DNA from: Spirosoma rigui
Lineage (GTDB): Bacteria > Bacteroidota > Bacteroidia > Cytophagales > Spirosomataceae
DNA length: 64,000 bases
NCBI RefSeq assembly: GCF_002067135.1
Contig: NZ_CP020105.1
Coordinates: forward strand, 2,170,001 to 2,234,000
Reading direction: 5' to 3'
Made by a program: the position numbers and the translations under genes. The notes beneath the pieces are model-generated. The model ran no database searches and had not been told where the DNA came from. It saw nothing but the letters and a program-made list of their open reading frames with translations. Positions 1 through 7,973 of this stretch are shown here, piece by piece; the first letter of the stretch is position 1; each line of letters begins with the position of its first letter.

Positions 1-2
1 TG

Positions 3-707
3 AAGGTGCCGAGCGATAAGCTAATGAGTGTCGACTACCTGAAAAGCCGCTGGACGGATTTCTCATTTGCCAAAGCCACCGACAGCAAGGATGTGCGGGG
101 CGGCACCATTCCGGGCTACGAGAGCCTGGAAACAACCCACTTTTCGGTTGTCGACAAAGAGGGGAACGCCGTTAGTATTACCACTACGCTCAACGGTGGC
201 TACGGCAGCCGTGTCGTGGTGGGCGGTGCGGGTTTCTTCATGAACAACGAAATGGATGATTTCAGCGTGAAGCCGGGCGTACCCAATATGTTTGGTCTGA
301 TTGGCAACCAGGCCAATGCCATTGCACCCCACAAGCGGATGCTGTCGAGTATGACCCCCACGATTCTGGAGAAAGATGGTAAGCTGTTTATGGTGGTTGG
401 TACGCCCGGCGGCTCCACGATCATCACCTCGGTTTACCAGACAATCCTGAACGTAATCGAGCATGGCATGACGATGCAACAGGCGGTCAACGCGCTGAAG
501 TTTCACCACCAGTGGCTCCCCGACAAGACGATCTTTGAAAATGGCGCCTTCTCCGAAGCAACCATCCAGCACTTGCAAAGCCGCGGCTATGCGCTGGAAA
601 AACTAACGAATACCCTCGGCCGGATGGACTGCGTACTCATTCGTCCCGACGGTTCCTACGAGGGAGCCTCCGACCCCCGTGCCGACAACACAGCCAGGGG
701 GTATTGA
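3..707 (+). CDS. ggt: Gamma-glutamyltransferase, C-terminal part (5' end outside window)
   Basis: This is the C-terminal part of a gamma-glutamyltransferase, the N-terminal-nucleophile enzyme that cleaves glutathione and transfers its gamma-glutamyl group, normally in the periplasm. The reading frame is open to the left edge, so the true start lies upstream. Visible family features are ETTHFSVVD, where the first Thr is the expected self-cleavage site and nucleophile of the small subunit, NNEMDDF (substrate-binding Asp), SSMTPTI and the oxyanion loop TPGGS. The small subunit (about 190 residues here) is complete, so the enzyme looks active. A strong hairpin follows the stop codon. Confidence 0.95.
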   Translation, partial: KVPSDKLMSVDYLKSRWTDFSFAKATDSKDVRGGTIPGYESLETTHFSVVDKEGNAVSITTTLNGGYGSRVVVGGAGFFMNNEMDDFSVKPGVPNMFGLIGNQANAIAPHKRMLSSMTPTILEKDGKLFMVVGTPGGSTIITSVYQTILNVIEHGMTMQQAVNALKFHHQWLPDKTIFENGAFSEATIQHLQSRGYALEKLTNTLGRMDCVLIRPDGSYEGASDPRADNTARGY

Positions 708-720
708 GTAACGGCAAGGA

Positions 721-800
721 AAGCAGTCAGGGGCGTAGCGTGACGAAGGGGGTTGAGCTAGGGCACAGTTCTTTTCGTCGCGCTACGCCCCTGACTGCTT
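721..800. terminator. Bidirectional terminator hairpin, 27-bp arms
   Basis: Arms 721-747 and 774-800 are complementary with one mismatch and enclose a 26-nt loop. The right arm is followed by a short T run, and the left arm begins with A's for the opposite strand. It lies between the convergent ggt and DUF4142 genes, so it should stop transcription from both sides. Confidence 0.8.
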
Positions 801-801
801 T

Positions 802-1383
802 TTAATCTAATGCATTGCGCATCTGTTTGGCCTGGTCGCGGTGTTTTTTGTCGCTGTCTTCGAGTTTACGGGCGAAGGTTTTGACCGCATCGTTCGGAGC
901 GTTATCGGCCAGATCATCGGCCGTATCTGCTGCTTTGTCGTTGACCGTATTCATCTCCTTGAGGTACTGCAGATCGAAAGCAGTACCCGGCTTTTCATCC
1001 TGTAAATCCTCAACCCGGTCCTTGCCATCTTTGGCCATAGTGGCGGGAAGGGTAATGTTCATGCTGCGAGCCATGTCGCGCAGTTGCTTTTCGTTCTGCT
1101 GATGTTCATTCATGGCCCGTTGCGCGTAGGAACGTACTTCGGGGTTGGTTGCCTTTTGCAGGGCGAGCTTGCTGAGTTCATACTCGGTCATGCCCATACT
1201 GAAGAGTTCGACCATGTTATCGGCTACGTCTTTCGCGTCTTTTTTGGCGTCGTCGCTGATGGCCGTCGCTTGCTGGTCGATCTTCTTTTCGTTTACTTCT
1301 TTCGCCTTATCCTTGCTGTCCGTACCGCACCCGCCCAGCAGGATACCACTGGCCAGCACCGCACCTAGTATAATCGTTTTCAT
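802..1383 (-). CDS. DUF4142 family lipoprotein
   Basis: A 193-residue exported protein. It starts with a lipoprotein signal peptide ending in LLGGC (lipobox Cys at about residue 19), followed by a charged Lys/Asp-rich linker. The rest is a helical DUF4142 domain of the ferritin-like kind: GMTEYELSKLALQKATNPEVRSYA, then a helix with MNEHQQNEKQL. DUF4142 proteins are common in the Bacteroidota and Proteobacteria; their biochemical role is not established. The ATG at 1383 is the natural start because the signal peptide follows at once. It ends inside the shared terminator region with ggt. Confidence 0.9.
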   Translation of the reverse strand: MKTIILGAVLASGILLGGCGTDSKDKAKEVNEKKIDQQATAISDDAKKDAKDVADNMVELFSMGMTEYELSKLALQKATNPEVRSYAQRAMNEHQQNEKQLRDMARSMNITLPATMAKDGKDRVEDLQDEKPGTAFDLQYLKEMNTVNDKAADTADDLADNAPNDAVKTFARKLEDSDKKHRDQAKQMRNALD

Positions 1384-1445
1384 CTGATTAGTTCATTTCG
1401 TTGTGTGGTAAGAACACAACAGCGCGCCGGTTGTTTGAACGAGTC

Positions 1446-1559
1446 TCAACCCTGCCAGTAGTACGCTAATACTCTGGAAGTGGTTAAGTAAGGCTTGGTC
1501 CTGCGCACAACCAAAACGGACTACCAGATTGTATTAGTCGCAGACCCTGGCAGGGTTGA
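1446..1559. repeat. Long imperfect inverted repeat between genes
   Basis: TCAACCCTGCCAG (1446-1458) is perfectly complementary to 1547-1559. The match continues imperfectly inward to CTAATAC / GTATTAG, giving arms of almost 30 bp around a loop of about 55 nt. It lies between the start of the DUF4142 gene and the end of the flavin-reductase-like gene, both on the minus strand. It may be a terminator for the latter or a relic of a small palindromic repeat element; no T run supports the terminator reading. Confidence 0.6.
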
Positions 1560-1582
1560 ACTCATTAGTAGGGTATTATGGC

Positions 1583-2476
1583 TTATGCTCGTTCGCTGCT
1601 GAGGAGCGTGAGCCAGGCTTCCTGTACGTTGTTCTCGGCCAGCAGCTTTTTGGCATGTGCGTGGAGCAGGTCGGGCAAATACTGGCAGCCATACCGGGCT
1701 TCATCGAGAAGCTCGCCGAGGGCGCCGGATTCCCGGTAGGCTTTCACCTCCTCGGGCTGCGGCAGGGCTGGGACACTCCCTAGCTTGCCCAGTTCGTTGC
1801 CCGTCAGGATGGCGCTCGTCCGGACATGAGCAGGGAGCTGGTCGATGCCGATGCCCAGTTGCGGACGCGCCACTTCGAACAGTGCATCATGACTGGCGCG
1901 CACGTACCAGTCGCCACCCAGCCGGCCAACAAGGTCAATCCGGTGGGGGTCAACGGTACCTTTCTCCGACAGGATTTCACCGTGAACGTGCGCCAGGATC
2001 ACCTCACAGACGACCAGTGTGCCGGCTCCCGGCCCGTCGCCAACGGGAACCAGCTGACGCACTACGCACTCGAACGCTACGGGTGACTCGGCCACCCGCG
2101 GGGGACGCACGCGTTCCGAGGCAGCCTCCGTAAAACCCGCTTTGGTGAACTCGCTTACGTGTCGGTCGTATTCTGAACTGGCCAGCGACGTTTGCTCGAC
2201 CATCGCGTGACTGACAACGTTTACGACTACTTCCGGCACTTCTTCGACGTTGAGCAGCGAGTGTTTCTTGTGGCCGTGGCGGTTGCGGCTGGGCGAGAAA
2301 ACCAGAATGGGTGGGTTAAAACCGAAGACGTTGAAAAAACTATAAGGAGCCAGGTTGACATGGCCGTCGGCGCTCACTGTACTGACGAAGGCAATGGGAC
2401 GGGGGGCAACGGCGCTGTTCAGCAGCCGGTAGAACTCGTGCGGCTGTAAGGTGGCCGGGTCGATGGTGTTGATCAT
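1583..2476 (-). CDS. Flavin reductase-like FMN-binding split-barrel protein
   Basis: A 297-residue protein of the flavin reductase / DIM6-NTAB family. The N-terminal 190 residues form the FMN-binding split barrel, with typical segments such as APRPIAFVSTVSADGHVNLAPYS and FNPPILVFSPSRN. The C-terminal 100 residues are helical and less characteristic. Such proteins reduce flavin for a partner oxygenase or act as flavin oxidoreductases. It is the last gene of the minus-strand aromatic amino-acid catabolism run, about 110 bp after fahA, so a role beside that pathway is plausible but unproven. No signal peptide; cytoplasmic. Confidence 0.85.
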   Translation of the reverse strand: MINTIDPATLQPHEFYRLLNSAVAPRPIAFVSTVSADGHVNLAPYSFFNVFGFNPPILVFSPSRNRHGHKKHSLLNVEEVPEVVVNVVSHAMVEQTSLASSEYDRHVSEFTKAGFTEAASERVRPPRVAESPVAFECVVRQLVPVGDGPGAGTLVVCEVILAHVHGEILSEKGTVDPHRIDLVGRLGGDWYVRASHDALFEVARPQLGIGIDQLPAHVRTSAILTGNELGKLGSVPALPQPEEVKAYRESGALGELLDEARYGCQYLPDLLHAHAKKLLAENNVQEAWLTLLSSERA

Positions 2477-2570
2477 TCGTAGAGCCCGCCAACGGGCGGG
2501 CGTTGAGCTCGTACGGCAAAATGGTTCCGAACCGGACCGGCGTACGCAGGCATAGACCGGCTCCGGGATT

Positions 2571-2584
2571 TACCCGTCAACGGG
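2571..2584. other. Small hairpin after fahA
   Basis: ACCCG-TCAA-CGGGT directly follows the fahA stop on the minus strand. A second GC-rich hairpin (GCCCGCC/GGCGGGC, 2484-2501) sits just before the flavin-reductase-like start. They may act in processing or attenuation between the two genes; neither is followed by a clear T run. Confidence 0.35.
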
Positions 2585-2586
2585 TA

Positions 2587-3783
2587 CTAGCGGGCCAATG
2601 GTTCAGGCGATGGCGTTATCTGTCCGGTAACGTCGCCTAACTGAACCGGCTTGTCGATTGGTCCTGCCCAGCCGCGAAGTGTTACCCGATCACCATTTTC
2701 CAGGAAGGTACGGTGGCGATTGTCAGGCAACGCCAGGGGCTGTTTCCCATTGTAACTCAGTTCCAGCAGCGAGCCCGCTGAATTGGGTGTTGACCCGGAA
2801 ATGGTACCCGTAGCCAGTACGTCGCCAATAGTGAGGTTACAGCCATTGACAGTATGGTGCGCAATCATCTGCGCGAAGCTCCAGTACAAGTGCCGGGCGT
2901 TGGATTGGCTAATGACGACTTCGCTACCCCCAGCCGGTTGCAGTACTACGTCCAGCGCTACGTTGAAATGGCCGTCTTTGCCGGTTTGCAGGTAGGATAG
3001 TGGAGCCGGTTCCTGCGCGGGACCGGCCACGCGGAACGGTTCCAGATCGGCGAAGGGCATCACCCAGGCCGACAGGCTCGACCCGAAGTTCTTGCCTAGG
3101 AACGGTCCCAGCGGCTGGTATTCCCAACGCTGAATGTCGCGGGCCGACCAGTCGTTGAACAAGGTGATACCAAAGATGTATTCTTCGGCTGCGTCGACGG
3201 GTATGGGTTCGCCCAGCGGGTTACTTTTGCCAATGATCAGGCCTAGCTCCAGTTCAAAGTCGAGCGCCCGCGACGGACCGAATACGGGTTGCCCGTCGGG
3301 GCCGAGCTGTTGCCCGTTTGGCCGGCGGATGGGGGTACCCGATACCACGATTGACGACGAGCGCCCGTGGTAGGCTACGGGCATATGCCGGTAGTTGGGC
3401 AGGAGCGGATCGCCGTCCGGCCGGAAAAGCCGCCCGACGTTCTCGGCGTGGTGGATGCCCGCGTAGAAATCGGTGTAGTCGCCGATGCGAACAGGTAAAT
3501 GCATTGTTGCCCGTGATGCGGCAAGCAACACCTGCGCCCGAACCACATCTAACTCCGCTTCATTGTTAGCGAGTAGCTGATTGATTCGTTGCCCCACGGC
3601 CTGCCAGCTTGTTTTCCCCGATGCGATAAAGTCATTGAGAGCGGGTTGTGAAAAAACGGCCGTATGGATGGACACGGTATCAAATAAGCCCAGCGACGCA
3701 ACGGCTGCCAGATCAAGAATCGTGTCGCCGTGTTTATAGCCCATCCGGGGGCCGGACGAGTCATTACTAAAAATTCCGTACAT
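2587..3783 (-). CDS. fahA: Fumarylacetoacetase
   Basis: A 398-residue fumarylacetoacetate hydrolase, the last enzyme of tyrosine degradation, which splits fumarylacetoacetate into fumarate and acetoacetate. The protein starts at YGIFS, a conserved segment normally preceded by about 15-20 residues in the family. Upstream, the frame is open for only 12 codons without an ATG before a stop, so this short N terminus appears genuine. The active-site block DYTDFYAGIHHAENVGRLF contains the expected metal Asp and catalytic His, and FELELGLIIG carries the two metal-binding Glu. The gene follows the MarR regulator by 28 bp, consistent with co-transcription. Confidence 0.96.
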   Translation of the reverse strand: MYGIFSNDSSGPRMGYKHGDTILDLAAVASLGLFDTVSIHTAVFSQPALNDFIASGKTSWQAVGQRINQLLANNEAELDVVRAQVLLAASRATMHLPVRIGDYTDFYAGIHHAENVGRLFRPDGDPLLPNYRHMPVAYHGRSSSIVVSGTPIRRPNGQQLGPDGQPVFGPSRALDFELELGLIIGKSNPLGEPIPVDAAEEYIFGITLFNDWSARDIQRWEYQPLGPFLGKNFGSSLSAWVMPFADLEPFRVAGPAQEPAPLSYLQTGKDGHFNVALDVVLQPAGGSEVVISQSNARHLYWSFAQMIAHHTVNGCNLTIGDVLATGTISGSTPNSAGSLLELSYNGKQPLALPDNRHRTFLENGDRVTLRGWAGPIDKPVQLGDVTGQITPSPEPLAR

Positions 3784-3811
3784 ACTATAGGGCCGTCCCT
3801 GCAGGTTGGCT

Positions 3812-4249
3812 TTACTCGCTTACGTTTTGATAAATCGAGTCCATGATCCGGACAAAATGCTGGTAATCGTCGTCGCTCAGATCGCCCCAGCCTTTACGGC
3901 GCATGGCCGACACGATTGGAAGTACTTCCCCGTATTTCGCTTCGCCCGCTTGGGTCAGATAGACCAGGAATTTGCGCCGGTCCGTATCGGCCATGCGCCG
4001 TTCGGTCAGTCCTTTCTGGCTCAGCAGATCGATGATGCGGGTAACGGTCGGTGCATCTTTGGTCGTCATCTCCGAAATCGTATTCTGGCTGATACCCGGA
4101 TTGCGATAGAGATGGTCGATCACAACCCACTGATCGACGGTAAGGTCGAAACCGGCGTCGGAAAACTGTTTTTGGAGGGCATTGCGAATCTTCTTGATTG
4201 TGGTGTCAATCTTGAAAAAATACGCACGGCTGTCGGCAGGATGGGTCAT
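3812..4249 (-). CDS. MarR family transcriptional regulator
   Basis: A 145-residue winged-helix protein of the MarR family. The core runs from VDQWVVIDHLYRNPGISQNTISEMT (helix-turn-helix entry) through the recognition helix DAPTVTRIIDLL to the wing with ADTDRRKFLVYLT. It lies inside the phenylalanine/tyrosine catabolic run between phhA and fahA, so it is the obvious candidate for ligand-responsive control, with homogentisate or a nearby intermediate as a possible effector (inference). Candidate operator repeats lie upstream of hmgA at 7633-7671. The start at 4249 gives a normal-length MarR N terminus. Confidence 0.9.
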   Translation of the reverse strand: MTHPADSRAYFFKIDTTIKKIRNALQKQFSDAGFDLTVDQWVVIDHLYRNPGISQNTISEMTTKDAPTVTRIIDLLSQKGLTERRMADTDRRKFLVYLTQAGEAKYGEVLPIVSAMRRKGWGDLSDDDYQHFVRIMDSIYQNVSE

Positions 4250-4313
4250 TTGCAGTAAAACAGGATGCTGTCAACGGGTCACAGCAGGATGATAACCAGC
4301 AAAAATAGCCAAT

Positions 4314-5054
4314 CTAACTTACTAACAACCCTTCCAGCGTGGCTTCGATCTCCGGTACTGACTCATACAGTTGCTCGTAGGAGTCGATAACGAAATACTG
4401 CTCCTGAAAATGGTCGATGATATACGGCGTCTGAAGCAGGGTAGCTACGTTGTAGGGAATACGCTTGGGTACATCACTTTCCAGACTATAGATCGTCTCC
4501 CCCGGCGACGACAGGATGCCGCCCCCGTAGATGCGCAGCTGATCGCGCCCCGCCTTGTCCCGCTCCCGGATAAGCCCGAACTCAATAGTGTACCAGTACA
4601 GCCGGGAAATCATGTCGATGGCTTCTTCGTGGTCCACAAACCGCAACGCAATGCGACTCAGGGCTGCCAGAAAATCGCAGAACGGCTGGTTGGTCAGCAC
4701 CGGTACGTGGCCGAACGTATCGTGAAACATATCCGGTTCGGGGAGGTAGTCGAGTTGATCGCGGGTACGCAGCCAGGTCGTAGCCGGAAACTGCCGGTCG
4801 GCCATGAGTTCGAAAAATTCACGGTTGCCAATCAGCCCCGGTACGGCCACGACGCGCCAGCCCGTCAGTGGCAGCAGCCGCGGATTGAGATCCCGCTCGA
4901 AATCCGGAATACGGACATTGGGAAACCCCGTCGCTACGATGCCGTCCATATAGGCCTGGCTCGCCCGCCCCGGCAACTGGGCCATCTGCCGCTCGAACAA
5001 AAGCTTCCAGACGGCCTGCTGTTCAGTCGTGTATAATGAATAATCCTGGTTCAT
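4314..5054 (-). CDS. phhA: Phenylalanine 4-monooxygenase
   Basis: A 246-residue iron- and tetrahydrobiopterin-dependent aromatic amino acid hydroxylase, the size of single-domain bacterial enzymes with no ACT regulatory domain. It converts phenylalanine to tyrosine. The iron site is visible: H111 and H116 in PDMFHDTFGHVP and E158 in WYTIEFGL. The GGGILSSPGE segment of the active-site region is also present. It feeds tyrosine to the hppD/hmgA/fahA route encoded around it. No pterin-4a-carbinolamine dehydratase gene (phhB) is next to it. A dyad at 5080-5147 separates it from hppD, so it may have its own transcript. Confidence 0.96.
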   Translation of the reverse strand: MNQDYSLYTTEQQAVWKLLFERQMAQLPGRASQAYMDGIVATGFPNVRIPDFERDLNPRLLPLTGWRVVAVPGLIGNREFFELMADRQFPATTWLRTRDQLDYLPEPDMFHDTFGHVPVLTNQPFCDFLAALSRIALRFVDHEEAIDMISRLYWYTIEFGLIRERDKAGRDQLRIYGGGILSSPGETIYSLESDVPKRIPYNVATLLQTPYIIDHFQEQYFVIDSYEQLYESVPEIEATLEGLLVS

Positions 5055-5079
5055 GTTCGTGTAATGAAGGTAGCGACGT

Positions 5080-5147
5080 AACCCGTTGCGTCTTAGTGTG
5101 CGTCAGCAATGGGTAACCATGCTGGTTGGTATGAGACGCAACGGGTT
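5080..5147. terminator. Inverted repeat between hppD and phhA
   Basis: AACCCGTTGCGTCT (5080-5093) is perfectly complementary to 5134-5147, and the match extends by two further base pairs on each side with mismatches. The loop itself contains a weaker dyad around GGGTAACC. It lies downstream of hppD and just upstream of phhA, so it could be a terminator or attenuator separating them. There is no long T run. Confidence 0.5.
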
Positions 5148-5164
5148 GCATCGCTCCAGGGAAA

Positions 5165-6286
5165 TTATAACGTTCCGCGCAGTTCCTGTTCACGCTCGAT
5201 GGCTTCGAACAGGGCTTTGAAATTACCTTTCCCGAACGAACGGGCTCCCTTGCGCTGAATGATTTCGAAAAACAGCGTCGGCCTTGGGCAAACGGGCTTT
5301 GTAAAAATCTGGAGCAGGTAGCCTTCGTCGTCGCGGTCGACGAGCACACCCAGCGGCCGTAGCGTAGCGATCTCTTCATCGATGGGCCCGACGCGACTCT
5401 GGAGCGTATCGTAATACGCGTCGGGTACGGTCAGAAACTCAACACCCCGGTCGCGCAGGGCCAGCACCGTTTCTACAATGTTGTCCGTCGCAACGGCGAT
5501 GTGCTGAATGCCGGGACCACCGTAGAAGTCGAGGTACTCTTCAATCTGCGATTTCTTTTTGCCTTCGGCCGGTTCATTGATTGGGAATTTCACCCGGCCG
5601 TTGCCGTTGCTCATGACCTTGCTCATCAGCGCCGTATAGTCGGTCGATATGTCCTTGTCATCGAAGGAAACGAGTTGCTGAAAACCCATTACATCGCCGT
5701 AGAACTGCATCCAGGTATTCATCTCGTTCCAGCCCACGTTCCCGACCAAATGATCGACGTATTGCAGCCCCACATCGGCAGGTTTGTACAGCGGGTTCCA
5801 GGCTTCGTAGCCGGGAAGGAACAGGCCATGGTAGCCGCTGCGTTCTACGAAGATGTGAACCGTATCGCCGTAGGTGTGAATCCCCGACCGAACGACGTAT
5901 CCATTGTGATCTTCCTCGCGGGTTGGCTTTAGAAAAGGTTTGGCCCCCCGGCTAGTTGTTTCGTCAAAGGCTTTCGCTGCGTCATCGACCCAGAGCGCTA
6001 CCACCCGCACCCCGTCGCCGTGTTGGTCGATATGCCGCCCCATTTCAGTATCGTTATGGAGGGGCGACGTGAGCACAAGGCGTATTTTACCCTGCTGTAC
6101 GACATACGATTCGCGGTCGCGCAGGCCCGTTGCCAGTCCCGCGTGGGCCACCGGCTGAAACCCGAAAGCGGTCTGGTAATAGTGGGCCGACTGCCGGGCG
6201 TTGCCTACATACAGTTCAATGTAGTCCGTGCCGTTGAGGGGCAGGAAATCAGTAACGGGTGGTTTTTCTAGTTCGAGTGTTTCCAT
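5165..6286 (-). CDS. hppD: 4-hydroxyphenylpyruvate dioxygenase
   Basis: A 373-residue Fe(II) dioxygenase that turns 4-hydroxyphenylpyruvate into homogentisate. It has two vicinal-oxygen-chelate domains. The C-terminal one holds the iron triad: H179 in YVDHLVGN, H262 in GIQHIAVAT and E341 in FFEIIQRKG. The length and the C-terminal gating helix (FGKGNFKALFEAIEREQ) are normal. It lies 69 bp downstream of hmgA on the same strand and is probably co-transcribed with it. The METLELEKPP start is typical for the Bacteroidota enzyme. Confidence 0.97.
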   Translation of the reverse strand: METLELEKPPVTDFLPLNGTDYIELYVGNARQSAHYYQTAFGFQPVAHAGLATGLRDRESYVVQQGKIRLVLTSPLHNDTEMGRHIDQHGDGVRVVALWVDDAAKAFDETTSRGAKPFLKPTREEDHNGYVVRSGIHTYGDTVHIFVERSGYHGLFLPGYEAWNPLYKPADVGLQYVDHLVGNVGWNEMNTWMQFYGDVMGFQQLVSFDDKDISTDYTALMSKVMSNGNGRVKFPINEPAEGKKKSQIEEYLDFYGGPGIQHIAVATDNIVETVLALRDRGVEFLTVPDAYYDTLQSRVGPIDEEIATLRPLGVLVDRDDEGYLLQIFTKPVCPRPTLFFEIIQRKGARSFGKGNFKALFEAIEREQELRGTL

Positions 6287-6310
6287 GATCGTTTGTTGAT
6301 GTTATGTTTA

Positions 6311-6354
6311 TCCCCCTCCCCTCACTCCCGATGGGGAGAGTGGTCGGGGGTGAG
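6311..6354. repeat. Dispersed GC-rich palindromic repeat, copy A
   Basis: This hmgA-hppD spacer reads, on the minus strand, CTCACCCCCG...CTCTCCCC-ATC-GGGAGTGAGG. A related sequence occurs at 23906-23950. Both have a short self-complementary core with a CCCTCACC-type flank, as in REP-like dispersed repeats. Confidence 0.5.
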
Positions 6355-6355
6355 G

Positions 6356-7543
6356 CTAGTCAAGCCACGATTTAAAGTACGTTCCGTCGTCAATCGCTAC
6401 GGCCTGTTCGGTCAGCATCAGCGGGCGGAACGTGTCGACCATAACGGCGTATTCAACGGTTTCCTTTTTGCCGATACTGCGTTCCATCGCGCCGGGGGCA
6501 GGGCCGTGGGGTATACCGCCGGGGTGCAGCGTGATATGCCCCGGTGCAATGTCATTACGCGACATAAAATCGCCGTCTACATAGTAAATCACCTCGTCGG
6601 AGTCGACGTTGGAGTGGTTATACGGCGCCGGAATCGACAGCGGGTGGTAGTCGTACAAACGGGGTACGAACGAGCAGACCACAAACGCATCGGTCTGAAA
6701 CGTCTGGTGTACCGTTGGCGGCTGGTGTACCCGCCCCGTGATCGGCTCAAAATTCTGGATGTTAAACGCGTAGGGGAAGTTGTAGCCATCCCAGCCCACG
6801 ACGTCGAACGGGTGCGTGGCATAGACCAGCGAATGCAGGGCCCCCTGCTTTTTAATTTTAATGAGAAAATCGCCCGTTTCGTCGTGCGTTTCCAGATCCG
6901 CAGGCCGGACGATGTCGCGCTCGCAGAAGGGGGAATGCTCCAGGAGCTGACCAAAATGATTGCGGTAGCGCTTAGGGGTATAGATCGGAGCGCGCGATTC
7001 GACGTATAGAAGTCGCGTATTCGTATCCGCAAACGTAATCTGGTAGATGGTGCCACGCGGGATAACCAGGTAGTCGCCGTAGCTGAACGGAATTGTTCCG
7101 AACAGCGTACGAAGCTTACCCGAACCACGGTGAACGAACAGCAATTCGTCGGAGTCGGCGTTTTTGTAGAAATAGTCGGCCGTACCTGTCCTGCCGGGCG
7201 CGGCCAACCCGAAAATCAGGTCATTGTTGACCAGCAGGGGCGTACGGCTGTCGAGAAAATCGTCGGCGGGTGCTACGTTGAAACCGATGAGCTTCCGGGC
7301 GAGCATATTTTTCTCAACCGCTGGTTTCGGCGTCATCTCCACACTGTCGAGCACGGCACGCACCATCGTTGGCCGGTGAACGTGGTAGAGCAGTGACGAC
7401 ATGCCGTCGAAGCCGACCGTACCAAACAGCTGTTCATAATACAGCGCCGGATGCCCTGATGCAGACGTGCCTGCACCGGCTGGTTTGGCAAACTGCGTAT
7501 GCCGTTTTGGGGGTATCTGGCCGAGCGTATGGTAAAATGGCAT
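6356..7543 (-). CDS. hmgA: Homogentisate 1,2-dioxygenase
   Basis: A 395-residue cupin-type Fe(II) dioxygenase that opens the homogentisate ring to give maleylacetoacetate. The metal region is visible: H310 in APYNHSNVDSDEV with the acidic ligand at D316/E317, and H346 in GGIPHGPAPG. The sequence follows the non-mammalian branch (HSNVDSDEVIYYVDGDF) rather than the HRNCMSEFMG form, and is shorter than the approximately 440-residue canonical enzyme. It is the first gene of the minus-strand catabolic run, so its upstream region (7544-8027) should hold the operon promoter. Confidence 0.93.
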   Translation of the reverse strand: MPFYHTLGQIPPKRHTQFAKPAGAGTSASGHPALYYEQLFGTVGFDGMSSLLYHVHRPTMVRAVLDSVEMTPKPAVEKNMLARKLIGFNVAPADDFLDSRTPLLVNNDLIFGLAAPGRTGTADYFYKNADSDELLFVHRGSGKLRTLFGTIPFSYGDYLVIPRGTIYQITFADTNTRLLYVESRAPIYTPKRYRNHFGQLLEHSPFCERDIVRPADLETHDETGDFLIKIKKQGALHSLVYATHPFDVVGWDGYNFPYAFNIQNFEPITGRVHQPPTVHQTFQTDAFVVCSFVPRLYDYHPLSIPAPYNHSNVDSDEVIYYVDGDFMSRNDIAPGHITLHPGGIPHGPAPGAMERSIGKKETVEYAVMVDTFRPLMLTEQAVAIDDGTYFKSWLD

Positions 7544-7632
7544 AAGCGTGGTGCCGACTACGTCTGGCGCGTTACGAAGTCCAGCGGCCAGACGTGTCGG
7601 TCTTTTCGTTGATGAAGTGTAATGATTGCTTT

Positions 7633-7671
7633 GACAACTATTGTTAGGCGTAAAGTTATAGAGACAACTAT
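7633..7671. promoter_or_regulatory. Candidate operator repeats upstream of hmgA
   Basis: GACAACTAT occurs twice in the same orientation, at 7633-7641 and 7663-7671, exactly 30 bp (about three helix turns) apart. The first copy is within ACAA-CTA-TTGT, a short perfect dyad. This placement, about 90-130 bp upstream of hmgA, suits a dimeric regulator such as the MarR protein encoded in the operon. The assignment is inference. Confidence 0.4.
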
Positions 7672-7965
7672 ATAAATGGTACCTTAGTTAGATTAAATTT
7701 TATAAAAAGATGAAAAGGAGGTCGTGGAATGGCAGCAAACCTGTTCATTAGGGCTAACCGCAGCCGTTTCGAACCAATGTGGTTCGGTGTAGTTACGTTC
7801 GTAGGTTGGTTCTCTGCGGGCGAGCCGGGCGTGAAGAGTGTCAGCAGGCGTGCTTTACTTGGGCAGGAGCGGTCAATGGACGCGGGCAGTTGCGTGCGTG
7901 TCGGACCGGAAGTTCGGTCTGGCCACGGTAACGTACTAAACGCACGTCTGTACCAACCTTTTTCT

Positions 7966-7973
7966 TACTTTTG
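7966..7973 (+). promoter_or_regulatory. Candidate -7 promoter element
   Basis: TACTTTTG matches the Bacteroidota TAnnTTTG -7 consensus, 55 bp upstream of the nucleotidyltransferase start. I see no clear TTG -33 element. Confidence 0.45.
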
